In this document: positions 17,526-25,698 of the stretch, piece by piece
How the letters are laid out: each line of letters begins with the position of its first letter
Position numbering within the stretch: the stretch's first letter is position 1
Origin: Bacteroidota bacterium
GTDB taxonomy: Bacteria > Spirochaetota > Spirochaetia > JABMQR01
Length of the DNA: 36,211 bases
NCBI GenBank assembly: GCA_013202335.1
Contig: JABMQR010000057.1
Location: 1 to 36,211 of the forward strand
Direction: 5' to 3'
The notes under the pieces: model-generated
What the model was told of the DNA's origin: nothing
The model's input: only the letters and a program-made list of their open reading frames with translations
Databases searched by the model: none
Made by a program: the position numbers and the translations under genes

Positions 17526-18383
17526 TTAGGTCCAGTCATCAACTTCAATATTTACTTCGGTGACAAAAACCCCACCATAGCGTTCAAGGCTATCAGCTAT
17601 ATATCTCTGCAGTTCAATTAATGTCCCGGAAACCTGAAGTTTTATTGGCATTCTTAATTTAACATTCAGGTGGTATCCAGCGGGTTCGGTTTTTACAATA
17701 ACCTTCTTAACCCTAAGTGCATCATCGAATTCATCCAGACAATGGATTACCATCTGTGTTAAAGCCGCTTCTGACATTGTGATCTTACCACGTTTACCAA
17801 ATTCAGGTCTTACAATAGTTTTTTCAAAAACTTTCTTATTCCATGGAACAGAGAATCTTCTTTTGAGAAAGATTCTGAGTGAATCATAAACTATTTGCGG
17901 ATAATTCCTTGTTATTTCAATTGTGGGTACAGGAATTACATGCTTTCCTTCTGTATTTCTTATTTTAATAGCAGTTTCGATCTCTTCCTTACTTGCAAAA
18001 TCTTCAATTTTGAAAATTTTCTCTGGTTCAGGCAATTTAAGACGAGTCGCAATTTTCAGAATCATACGTTCTGATGTACCAATTATTAGTATACGTTTGA
18101 AATCCTCTTTTTGAAGAGCAGAAATAACTTCATTACGATGTAATTCTTCATCAAATAATGCTGTTTTAATTGCTTTAAGAAACACTTTTTCTTTTTTTGC
18201 AGACTTTCCAGCTACTATTTTATCACCACGAATTAGAAGACCATCATCAATAATTAACTCGATACCATATTTCTCTGCAACTAATTTGGACCTAAAACTT
18301 TTTCCGGTTCCGCTTCGACCGACCAAGGCATATACTTTTTTACCTTTGAGTTTCCATATTGTATAACGAAGAAATCTATTCAT
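17526..18383 (-). CDS. P-loop ATPase fused to an Asp23-like domain, role unknown
   Basis: The 285-residue protein starts with a P-loop NTPase: GRSGTGKS at 22-29, an acidic strand (ELIIDDGLLI) and the RILIIGTSERM strand. The pattern resembles kinase-like or AAA-type ATP-binding proteins of unknown function in Firmicutes and spirochaetes. From about residue 198 the chain changes to a second domain (KITMSEAALTQMVIH, YHLNVKLRMPI, a helix, then GVFVTEVNIEVDD). Its strand and helix order and its ending resemble the Asp23/Gls24 (YloU) family, linked to the envelope stress response and DhaK-like genes in Gram-positives. The fusion is seen in the sequence, while the Asp23 relationship is inferred from pattern. 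It converges with pcnB 11 bases away and diverges from the rnf operon. Confidence 0.7.
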   Translation of the reverse strand: MNRFLRYTIWKLKGKKVYALVGRSGTGKSFRSKLVAEKYGIELIIDDGLLIRGDKIVAGKSAKKEKVFLKAIKTALFDEELHRNEVISALQKEDFKRILIIGTSERMILKIATRLKLPEPEKIFKIEDFASKEEIETAIKIRNTEGKHVIPVPTIEITRNYPQIVYDSLRIFLKRRFSVPWNKKVFEKTIVRPEFGKRGKITMSEAALTQMVIHCLDEFDDALRVKKVIVKTEPAGYHLNVKLRMPIKLQVSGTLIELQRYIADSLERYGGVFVTEVNIEVDDWT

Positions 18384-18546
18384 TGCCGATATAATATACT
18401 TTCATTCTGATATTGGAAATACTTTTTAGGTATAATATATTATTCTTCTGGATTCTATTTAAAATAAATTTCTTAATTTGTTCCATTATCTCAATTAATA
18501 AGTTTATAATTTGTTGATATCAAAGCTGTTAAAAAAAGCGTTGATG

Positions 18547-18576
18547 TTTACATTTTTCTTATCATTCATATATAAT
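18547..18576 (+). promoter_or_regulatory. Promoter of the rnf operon
   Basis: TTTACA (18547-18552) and a consensus TATAAT (18571-18576) are separated by 18 bases. A start near 18583 would give a leader of about 30 bases that contains the AAGGAG ribosome binding site (18597-18602) of rnfC, a normal layout. Confidence 0.55.
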
Positions 18577-18596
18577 GGCGTAATAAAAGGCATATC

Positions 18597-18602
18597 AAGG
18601 AG
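18597..18602 (+). promoter_or_regulatory. Shine-Dalgarno site that fixes the rnfC start
   Basis: AAGGAG lies 10 bases before the ATG at 18613. The reading frame is open upstream to a TTG at 18511, but this site and the family N-terminus support the ATG at 18613. Confidence 0.65.
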
Positions 18603-18612
18603 TTCAATTTAC

Positions 18613-19938
18613 ATGCTGAAAATCCGGTCCTTTAAAAAAGGCGGTATACATCCGCACGAAAGAAAATCTCTGTCTGAAACAGTACAAATATTTGGATTAT
18701 CAAAACCAGCTACTGTTATAATACCTATGTCACAACATCTTGGAGCACCCGCAGCAGTTAGTGTGAGTAAAGGAGATGTTGTAACAGCTGGACAGAAAAT
18801 TGGTTCAGGTGAAAGTTTTATATCTGCTGATATACACTCATCTGTGAGTGGTACTGTAAAAGATATAAAGTCTATAATTTTAGCGAATGGAATAGAGACA
18901 ACAGCTGTTATTATTGAAACTGACAATTCACCAGAAAATCAGACAGAATTTTCAAGTATTGATAATGAACTGATTAGTAATTTAACTCAACAGGAACTTT
19001 TGAAAATTATCAAGGATTCCGGAATAGTTGGTATGGGTGGTGCAGCATTTCCAGCCCACGTTAAATTTAATATCCCAAAAGGGAAAAAAGCTAAATATCT
19101 AGTGATAAACGGAGTAGAGTGTGAACCATATTTAACAGCAGATCATAGACTCATGCTCGAACATACTGAAGAAATTCTTGATGGGATTTCTATAATTTCT
19201 AAAATTATTGATGCTGACCAGGTTATAATCGGAATTGAAGCAAACAAGATGAATGCAGCTTTAAAGATCGAGAAAATGATTGAAGAGAAAGAGCTTCCAT
19301 TTATTGTTCAGCCATTAAAAGTGCGCTATCCGCAAGGGGATGAAAAACAACTTCTTAAAGCAACAATAGGGCAGGAAGTTCCTTCCGGTGGCCTTCCTAT
19401 TGAGATTGGAGCTGTTGTAAGCAATGTTGGAACGGCCTTTGCCATTTTTGAAGCAGTTACCAAAAATAAACCTTTAATTGAGCGTGTAGTTACGATAACC
19501 GGAGATGCAGTTAAGAACCCCGGGAATTTTCGCACTGTAGTAGGGACACCGATTAAAGTACTAATTGAGGCAGCCGGGGGGTTTAAAGAGGAACCTTCAA
19601 AAATGGTTGCCGGTGGCCCGATGATGGGTTTTGCTTTCTTTGATCTTGAGGCTCCCGTTACAAAAGGTACTTCCGGGATTCTTGCATTGACGAAAGGAAA
19701 TCTTGACTATGCAAGTGAAACAGCTTGTATTTCTTGTGGTAAATGTGTAGTGGTCTGCCCTATGGGTCTACAGCCCACACGTTTATATAAATTTATTGAT
19801 AATAGTAAATTTAGTGATGCAATGTCACTCAATCTTATGGATTGCAAAGAGTGCGGTTGCTGTTCCTTCAGTTGTCCGGCAAAAATACCGTTAGTACACG
19901 GTTTTAAATATGGCAAGAAAATGGCAAGGAAAAAATAG
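18613..19938 (+). CDS. rnfC: Rnf complex subunit C (NADH/Fe-S subunit)
   Basis: RnfC is the peripheral subunit that exchanges electrons with NAD at the cytoplasmic face of the ion-pumping ferredoxin:NAD+ oxidoreductase. The 441 residues begin with KIRSFKKGGIHPHERKSLS, the conserved start of the family. A nucleotide/FMN-binding region follows (GIVGMGGAAFPAHVKF). Two [4Fe-4S] motifs lie near the C-terminus: C372, C375, C378, C382 and C411, C414, C417, C421. It is the first gene of a six-gene operon and overlaps rnfD by one base. The upstream promoter and ribosome binding site are annotated separately. Confidence 0.95.
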   Translation: MLKIRSFKKGGIHPHERKSLSETVQIFGLSKPATVIIPMSQHLGAPAAVSVSKGDVVTAGQKIGSGESFISADIHSSVSGTVKDIKSIILANGIETTAVIIETDNSPENQTEFSSIDNELISNLTQQELLKIIKDSGIVGMGGAAFPAHVKFNIPKGKKAKYLVINGVECEPYLTADHRLMLEHTEEILDGISIISKIIDADQVIIGIEANKMNAALKIEKMIEEKELPFIVQPLKVRYPQGDEKQLLKATIGQEVPSGGLPIEIGAVVSNVGTAFAIFEAVTKNKPLIERVVTITGDAVKNPGNFRTVVGTPIKVLIEAAGGFKEEPSKMVAGGPMMGFAFFDLEAPVTKGTSGILALTKGNLDYASETACISCGKCVVVCPMGLQPTRLYKFIDNSKFSDAMSLNLMDCKECGCCSFSCPAKIPLVHGFKYGKKMARKK

Positions 19939-21053
19939 TGAGCGAAGAAAACATTACAATTCAGAAACAACTGATAATTGAGACTTCCCCGCAAATCAAA
20001 TCAACACAAACAACTGCTAAAATAATGTGGACTGTTGTGATTGCATTACTTCCTGCAGGGATTTGGGGTGTTATCGTATTTGGATTTAAATCTCTTATTG
20101 TTTTACTGGTAACAATTGCAGCTTCAGTACTTACTGAGTATGTACTGAATCTAATATTTAAAAGAAAAACCTTATTTGATGGAAGTGCTGTCCTTACAGG
20201 ACTGCTAATTGGCTTTAATATGCCTCCATCCGTACCGCTTTTTATTCCAGTAATTGCATCTGTATTTGCGATAGCAGTAGTTAAGTGGAGTTTTGGCGGA
20301 CTTGGGGGTAATTGGATGAATCCAGCTCTTGCTGGACGTGTCTTTGTCTTTTTTTCCTGGACTGGTGGAATGAACAGTTGGAAAACTCCTTCAGCTTTAA
20401 GTACTATGCCCGATGCTTTAAGTTCAGCAACTCCGTTGGGTTTGTTTAAAACTGGAATGCTGGATTATTCAGGTAGTGCTATAAGTACATCAGATTTTTT
20501 ACAGAATACAGGTTACACAGTATCTGCTTTTGCTGAAAATGTTTCAGGATTCTTCCGGGAAACTCTTGGTATTGTGCTGAAACCACTAAATATTGACCTG
20601 TTTGTTGGGAATACAAGTGGATGTATTGGTGAGGTATCAACTTTACTTCTTATTCTTGGAGCCGGATTACTTTTTTATAAGAAAATAATTACATGGCATA
20701 TACCAGTAGCTTATTTAGGTTCTTTTGCTCTGGTAACCTGGATTTTTGGCGGGATACCTTATAATTTTGGATATTTTAGTGGAGAAATCTGGTTTAATCT
20801 CTTCAGCGGAGGGCTTATTCTTGGTGCTTTTTTTATGGCAACAGATATGGTAACTTCTCCCATTACTGGTAAGGGTATGATTTGTTTTGGTATTGGTGTT
20901 GGATTTTTAACATTCTTATTACGTTTCTTTGGCTCACTTCCAGAGGGTGTTTCACTTGCGATAATATTAATGAATATTTTTGTTCCGTTAATAGATCGCT
21001 ATATAAAACCAAAGGTTTTCGGAAAAGCTAATAAGAAAGGTGCTGTGTCATGA
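19938..21053 (+). CDS. rnfD: Rnf complex subunit D (membrane FMN subunit)
   Basis: RnfD is an integral membrane subunit of about nine to ten helices that forms part of the ion and electron path. The 371-residue protein starts at GTG, which shares one base with the rnfC stop. The covalent FMN site is visible as SSATPLG, with T165 as the likely attachment residue, matching SATPLG in NqrB and RnfD. The MNPALAGRVFVFFSW segment is also characteristic. It overlaps rnfG by ATGA. Confidence 0.95.
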   Translation: MSEENITIQKQLIIETSPQIKSTQTTAKIMWTVVIALLPAGIWGVIVFGFKSLIVLLVTIAASVLTEYVLNLIFKRKTLFDGSAVLTGLLIGFNMPPSVPLFIPVIASVFAIAVVKWSFGGLGGNWMNPALAGRVFVFFSWTGGMNSWKTPSALSTMPDALSSATPLGLFKTGMLDYSGSAISTSDFLQNTGYTVSAFAENVSGFFRETLGIVLKPLNIDLFVGNTSGCIGEVSTLLLILGAGLLFYKKIITWHIPVAYLGSFALVTWIFGGIPYNFGYFSGEIWFNLFSGGLILGAFFMATDMVTSPITGKGMICFGIGVGFLTFLLRFFGSLPEGVSLAIILMNIFVPLIDRYIKPKVFGKANKKGAVS

Positions 21054-21628
21054 GATATATATTAAAAATTAGCGGCAAACTTGCATTGATTTGTACAGTA
21101 GCAGCAATAGCACTTGCATTTGTTAATCAGATGACGGCTCCAAAAATTGAAGCATATAATAAAGAACAATTGATTAAAGCCCTGTCAGCAGTTTCTAATA
21201 ATTATGATATATCTGAAACAAGCATTCAAGTAAACGAGACAGATACTGAATTTAGTAAAGTAAATGAATATTACACGTTAACTGAAAATGGAATTGTTGC
21301 CGGATATATACTGTCTGTTACTGCCAATGGATATGGTGGTCCGATGGATATGATTATCGGGTATGAAATGAATGGGGAAATAATTCAGGCAAGACTTTTA
21401 AAAAATGCAGAAACTCCAGGGCTGGGTAAAGAAGCAGAAAAGCCGGAGTATATGGAAGTTTTTCTTTCAAAAGGTGCTTCAGATCTAATTCCACAACGGA
21501 AAAATCAATTACCATCCGAACGTGCAGATGCGATTAGCGGTGCAACTATAACTTTTTCCGGGGTAGCCAAGGCTCTTTATTCCGGCTCAGAATTTGTTAA
21601 AACTCAATTGACTGATTCAAAGAAGTAA
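21050..21628 (+). CDS. rnfG: Rnf complex subunit G (covalent FMN subunit)
   Basis: RnfG is a membrane-anchored subunit whose FMN-binding domain faces outward. The 192-residue protein has one N-terminal helix (LALICTVAAIALAFVNQ) followed by a soluble domain with GYGGPMDMIIGYE and ETPGLG. The flavinylation motif reads DAISGATIT, with T166 as the expected modified residue. Flavin transfer needs an ApbE protein, and no apbE is visible in this window. The start overlaps the rnfD stop by four bases. Confidence 0.95.
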   Translation: MRYILKISGKLALICTVAAIALAFVNQMTAPKIEAYNKEQLIKALSAVSNNYDISETSIQVNETDTEFSKVNEYYTLTENGIVAGYILSVTANGYGGPMDMIIGYEMNGEIIQARLLKNAETPGLGKEAEKPEYMEVFLSKGASDLIPQRKNQLPSERADAISGATITFSGVAKALYSGSEFVKTQLTDSKK

Positions 21629-21638
21629 ACTGGAGAAT

Positions 21639-22262
21639 ATGATGTTTAAAGAATTTACAAAAGGTATTTTTAAGGAAAACCCTATTTTTATTATAGTTCT
21701 TGGTTTATGCCCGGCCTTAGGTGTTTCATCAAAACTTATAAATGCAATAGGTATGGGTGCCGGTGTTATTTTTGTACTGCTTGGTTCAAATATTTTTGTT
21801 TCTTTATTAAAAAATTTTATACCTGATAAAGTACGAATACCTTCATATGTCGTTATTATTGCGTCATTTGTTACACTGGTTGAAATGGTTATGCAGGCTT
21901 ATCTTCCATCCCTTTTTGAGAGTCTGGGAGTGTTTGTACCTTTAATTGTGGTTAACTGTCTTATTTTAGGAAGGGCTGAGGCTTTTGCAAATAAAAACAG
22001 TGTTAAAGTTTCAATTGTTGATGCTTTAGGCATGGGTATCGGATTTACCTTAAGCCTAATGCTTATTGCGCTATTCAGAGAAGTACTGGGCGCTGGAACA
22101 ATAACCATAATGGCGATAGGTAATTTTGACGGTGTGATAAAGATCCCCGGTATCTACAATGCTCCTGCCAGGGTATTTGGTCTTTCAGCAGGTGCATTAC
22201 TGGTTATGGGATATTTGAAAGCTTTTTTTAACTGGTATTCTTCAAGGAAAAAGGTGTCTTAA
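21639..22262 (+). CDS. rnfE: Rnf complex subunit E (membrane subunit)
   Basis: RnfE is a six-helix membrane protein related to RnfA and to NqrD. The 207 residues include the paired motif GLCPALGVSSKLINAIGMG and the half-repeat VNCLILGRAEAFA, each holding a conserved cysteine. These cysteines are thought to hold an iron centre at the interface with RnfA. A weak ribosome binding site (GGAG) precedes the ATG 10 bases after rnfG. Confidence 0.94.
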   Translation: MMFKEFTKGIFKENPIFIIVLGLCPALGVSSKLINAIGMGAGVIFVLLGSNIFVSLLKNFIPDKVRIPSYVVIIASFVTLVEMVMQAYLPSLFESLGVFVPLIVVNCLILGRAEAFANKNSVKVSIVDALGMGIGFTLSLMLIALFREVLGAGTITIMAIGNFDGVIKIPGIYNAPARVFGLSAGALLVMGYLKAFFNWYSSRKKVS

Positions 22263-22263
22263 C

Positions 22264-22854
22264 ATGTCTTATCTAGCAATATTAATAACATTTATATTTA
22301 TTAACAATTTTATTCTTACTCAATTTTTAGGATTATGTCCTTTTATTGGAGTCTCAAAAAACACTGAATCAGCAATTGGAATGGGGTTTGCAGTAATATT
22401 TGTTATGGGCATCTCCTCAATTGTGACATGGCTGCTTTATAACTATATTTTGGTTCCTTTTCACATTGAATATCTGCAAACAATAACCTTTATATTGGTT
22501 ATTGCATCACTTGTTCAATTTGTTGAGATGGTGGTACAGAAAATTTCACCTCAGTTATATAAAGCACTTGGAATTTTTCTTCCCCTTATTACCACTAATT
22601 GTGCAGTTTTAGGTATAGCCTTAATAAATATTACAAATAATTATAATGCCCTTGAAAGTTTTGTTGCCGGTATTGCTGCAGGTATAGGATTTTTACTTGC
22701 AATTTTGCTTATGTCAAATATACGTGAAAAACTAGACTTGATCCGTGTCCCAAAGCCTATACAGGGAATCCCCATAGCATTTATATCAGGAGGGCTGATG
22801 GCACTTGCATTTATGGCTTTCAATAAAGCTTTATTAACAAATCTTTTAGGATAG
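22264..22854 (+). CDS. rnfA: Rnf complex subunit A (membrane subunit)
   Basis: RnfA is the inverted-topology partner of RnfE. The 196-residue protein carries GLCPFIGVSKNTESAIGMG and TTNCAVLGIALIN, the same cysteine-bearing repeats seen in RnfE. It has six hydrophobic segments. It starts one base after the rnfE stop and ends 5 bases before rnfB. Confidence 0.95.
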   Translation: MSYLAILITFIFINNFILTQFLGLCPFIGVSKNTESAIGMGFAVIFVMGISSIVTWLLYNYILVPFHIEYLQTITFILVIASLVQFVEMVVQKISPQLYKALGIFLPLITTNCAVLGIALINITNNYNALESFVAGIAAGIGFLLAILLMSNIREKLDLIRVPKPIQGIPIAFISGGLMALAFMAFNKALLTNLLG

Positions 22855-22859
22855 GAATT

Positions 22860-23663
22860 ATGTTCATAAATATTATATCTGCATTCGTTTCTGTAGCTGT
22901 ACTCGGTGGTATATTAGGCGTTGGTCTGGCTTTTGCTGCTAAAAAACTTGCCGTAAAGAAAGACGAACGTGTTTTAACAGTAGAGGAATCTCTGCCGGGT
23001 ATAAACTGCGGTGCATGTGGATATGCAGGCTGTTCAGCCTATGCTGAAGCAATCGTAGTTGAAAATGCTGTAATAGATTTGTGTTCTCCCGGCGGAAAGG
23101 AGACTGCTGAAAATATATCCAAAATTATGGGTATAGAAGTTGAATTTAGTGAGAACAAACTCGTTGCCAAAGTACACTGTAATGGTAACAGAGAACATAC
23201 TGTGTATAGTTACTCATATAAGGGCATAGAGGATTGTAATGCTGCTGTAATTCTATTTAAGGGAGATAAAGCCTGTAAATATGGATGTTTAGGACTTGGA
23301 AGCTGTATTAAAGTTTGCCCTGTTGATGCTATTAAAAAAACTGCAGATGGGAGAGTTGAAGTAGACAAAGAGATTTGTATCAGTTGTAAGAAATGTGTTG
23401 CAATTTGCCCAACCGCCGTGATGCAAATGATTCCTTATGATGCAGACTATTTCGTAGCCTGTAATTCAAAGGATAAAGGCGGTATTGTACGGAAATCTTG
23501 TAAAGTAGGCTGTATTGGCTGTAAAATATGTGAAAAGAAATTTCCGGAAGCTGGTTTTAATGTGAACAATTTCCTTTCAGTAGTTAATTATGATAGTGTT
23601 GGTGTGGATAGAGAAGGTGCTGCTGAGGCATGTCCAACAAATTCTATATGCAAAATAAAATAA
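22860..23663 (+). CDS. rnfB: Rnf complex subunit B (ferredoxin-like subunit)
   Basis: RnfB takes electrons from reduced ferredoxin and feeds them into the complex. The 267 residues begin with one membrane helix, followed by a Fe-S domain with the cysteine set NCGACGYAGCSAYAEA and a distal Cys (DLCSPGG). Ferredoxin-type motifs follow: CLGLGSCIKVCPVDAI and CISCKKCVAICPTAV, plus a further cysteine cluster (CKVGCIGCKICEKKFP with a later ACP). This cluster-rich form is of the clostridial type. It is the last gene of the operon. The next 87 bases hold no clear terminator, only the 14-base inverted repeat ATGATT-GA-AATCAT just before the GH57-like gene. Confidence 0.95.
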   Translation: MFINIISAFVSVAVLGGILGVGLAFAAKKLAVKKDERVLTVEESLPGINCGACGYAGCSAYAEAIVVENAVIDLCSPGGKETAENISKIMGIEVEFSENKLVAKVHCNGNREHTVYSYSYKGIEDCNAAVILFKGDKACKYGCLGLGSCIKVCPVDAIKKTADGRVEVDKEICISCKKCVAICPTAVMQMIPYDADYFVACNSKDKGGIVRKSCKVGCIGCKICEKKFPEAGFNVNNFLSVVNYDSVGVDREGAAEACPTNSICKIK

Positions 23664-23750
23664 ATAGGTATACAATACTTGTTAATCAGTTATTATTTAT
23701 GATTGAAATCATGTTTGATCCTGTAAATAGGTGTGTAAGATAAAGTAACT

Positions 23751-25670
23751 ATGAGTAAAAAAAAGATTATATTGGGTATCTACAGTCAAAAACCTCTTGG
23801 AACACAAGTGGAGGACTTGGAATACAGTTTATTTCATTGTTACAAACCTCTTCTTACCTATTTGTACACCCATGAAGATATTAAATTTGTTTTTTATATT
23901 TCTATCATTATCCTGGAATGGTTTGAAAATAACTATCCGGAAATAAACATGTTAATTAATGATATGGTAAAAAGAAAGCAGCTTGAAATCTTATCAGGCG
24001 GCTATTTTGATCCTATTTTGACTATCCTCCCACTAAAGGACAGAGCACTTCAGATAGAAATGTCTACAACATTTTTACGCAAAAGATTCGGAAAAAGACC
24101 TAATGGTATTTGGATTACTGACCAGATTTGGAATCCATCTCTGGTTAGTACGTTTAACAGCTGTGGTATTAATAATCTATTAATAAACACTTCAAATAAA
24201 ATTCAAAAAAAAGAATTGCTTTCACCCTTTACCATGCAGGAAATGGGAAAAACAATAAATATTTATCCTATAAGTAAAGAGTATTCAGATGCAGTATTTT
24301 CTAATAATTTTAAATCTGTTTTAGGTGAATACGCTGTTTCTATGAAGAAAGATGGACCTGTAACGATAATGCTTGATGCAAATAAATTGATTTCTGAATT
24401 TATACTTAAAGACGGCAAAGAGCTTATAGGACTTCTTGAAAGCCTATTCAATACAGTAAAGGCTAATAATATATCGACAACTCTACCGCAATTAGAATCT
24501 GATGGTGTATCAGCTTTTGAAAAAAAATATTTATCTTCAGGTTGCTATGGTTTCAGTCCAATGCCAGGTAAAATAGCAAACTACAATGAAATGTTTCTCA
24601 GGTACCCTGAATTAAATTTCTTATATGGTAAACTTACCTACTCACAAAAGCTGACAAGTAGTATAAAAAAAGAAAAAAGTTTAAAAAAACTTTCCTCTCT
24701 TGAGATCTTAAAAGGTGAAAGTTTTGGAGCCTTCACCTTTTCTGACTGGGGTGGTTTATATCACAATTATCTTAGAAAAGAAAATTACTCTCATTTAATA
24801 GAAGTAGAAAGATCTTCAAGAGAAAAAGGACTGTTTTCATCATCCATTACCCCCTTTGATTTTGATTTTGACGGGCTGGATGAATACATTTTTCGTGGGA
24901 AAAATATTACTGCGATTGTTGATGCAAAGGGCGGTTGCCTGGCTGAGCTGGATTATTTAGTTACTTCATGGAATTATCTTGATACATTTGTTGGGCATTC
25001 AGATGAGTCAGTAGAAACTACTCAGATCGTTGGTGTCCATGAGAATAAACAAAACTCTTTTTCAGATATTTTTATCCATCCTCAATTTGATATTAAAAAC
25101 TATAAAAAATATAGTGAAAAAAGGGTTTATTCAACCGAATTACGACAATACAAATTAGAAAAACTTGATAAAAATAACCGTAAAATTTCATTTTCATTAA
25201 ATGTTGAGTTGCCATTTAATTCTAATAAAAAGCTATTGTTAACAAAAACGTATGCTTTTAAAGCAAATTCTCTTGAAGTGAATTATAAAATTAAAAACTT
25301 TACGCAAGGAAAAGTTGAAACAAAGTTTGGGATAGAACAGAATATATCTTTTGCATTTGAGGGTGATGATTTTCTTGAGATGGTAGCTGAAGATTCACAA
25401 CATGTCAGAAAAATAGGCGATGGTAAGATAACCATGTTTAATGTAAAGAAAATTGTGATAAAAGATAATTTCAAGAAAACTTTGTTAACTTTGACCTCTG
25501 ACAAACGGTATACTTTATTTAAAAATACCTATAATACTCAAATAAATACATTGTTTGGTGAAGAAGAAATATATCAGTATTCAATACTTCTTCCAATTTG
25601 GGATTTGGATCTTGAACCAGGGGAGGAGTGGCAATGTTCTTATGAAATCAGGATTGAGAAAATTAAATAG
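23751..25670 (+). CDS. GH57-like protein with altered catalytic motifs
   Basis: The 639-residue protein has the layout of GH57 4-alpha-glucanotransferase/alpha-amylase: a catalytic barrel in the first 300 residues and a C-terminal beta-sandwich (DUF1926 type). The conserved regions are present but changed. Region 1 reads IYSQKPLG (10-17) instead of the usual HNHQPxG form. Region 2 reads GGYFDPI (83-89) instead of GGFYEPI. Region 3 reads WITDQIWNP (121-129), with Asp124 where the catalytic Glu nucleophile normally lies. A candidate region 4 aspartate is D209. The protein may thus be inactive on alpha-glucans, or use an altered mechanism. No signal peptide is present, so it is cytoplasmic. The start has no strong ribosome binding site. 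The link to the preceding rnf operon appears to be only proximity. Confidence 0.75.
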   Translation: MSKKKIILGIYSQKPLGTQVEDLEYSLFHCYKPLLTYLYTHEDIKFVFYISIIILEWFENNYPEINMLINDMVKRKQLEILSGGYFDPILTILPLKDRALQIEMSTTFLRKRFGKRPNGIWITDQIWNPSLVSTFNSCGINNLLINTSNKIQKKELLSPFTMQEMGKTINIYPISKEYSDAVFSNNFKSVLGEYAVSMKKDGPVTIMLDANKLISEFILKDGKELIGLLESLFNTVKANNISTTLPQLESDGVSAFEKKYLSSGCYGFSPMPGKIANYNEMFLRYPELNFLYGKLTYSQKLTSSIKKEKSLKKLSSLEILKGESFGAFTFSDWGGLYHNYLRKENYSHLIEVERSSREKGLFSSSITPFDFDFDGLDEYIFRGKNITAIVDAKGGCLAELDYLVTSWNYLDTFVGHSDESVETTQIVGVHENKQNSFSDIFIHPQFDIKNYKKYSEKRVYSTELRQYKLEKLDKNNRKISFSLNVELPFNSNKKLLLTKTYAFKANSLEVNYKIKNFTQGKVETKFGIEQNISFAFEGDDFLEMVAEDSQHVRKIGDGKITMFNVKKIVIKDNFKKTLLTLTSDKRYTLFKNTYNTQINTLFGEEEIYQYSILLPIWDLDLEPGEEWQCSYEIRIEKIK

Positions 25671-25698
25671 TACAGATTTTTTATAAAAAGGATTTAAT

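Noticed and set aside
17510..17545. CTGG...CCAG repeat between convergent pcnB and the ATPase gene as a terminator
   Set aside because: Only four paired bases on each side and coding sequence on one arm.
18511..18612. N-terminal extension of rnfC from a TTG at 18511
   Set aside because: It would cover the best promoter, and the AAGGAG site with the ATG at 18613 matches the family start.
23706..23719. ATGATT-GA-AATCAT inverted repeat before the GH57-like gene
   Set aside because: Short and AT-rich with no nearby promoter elements of quality; chance is likely, so it was only mentioned in the rnfB entry.
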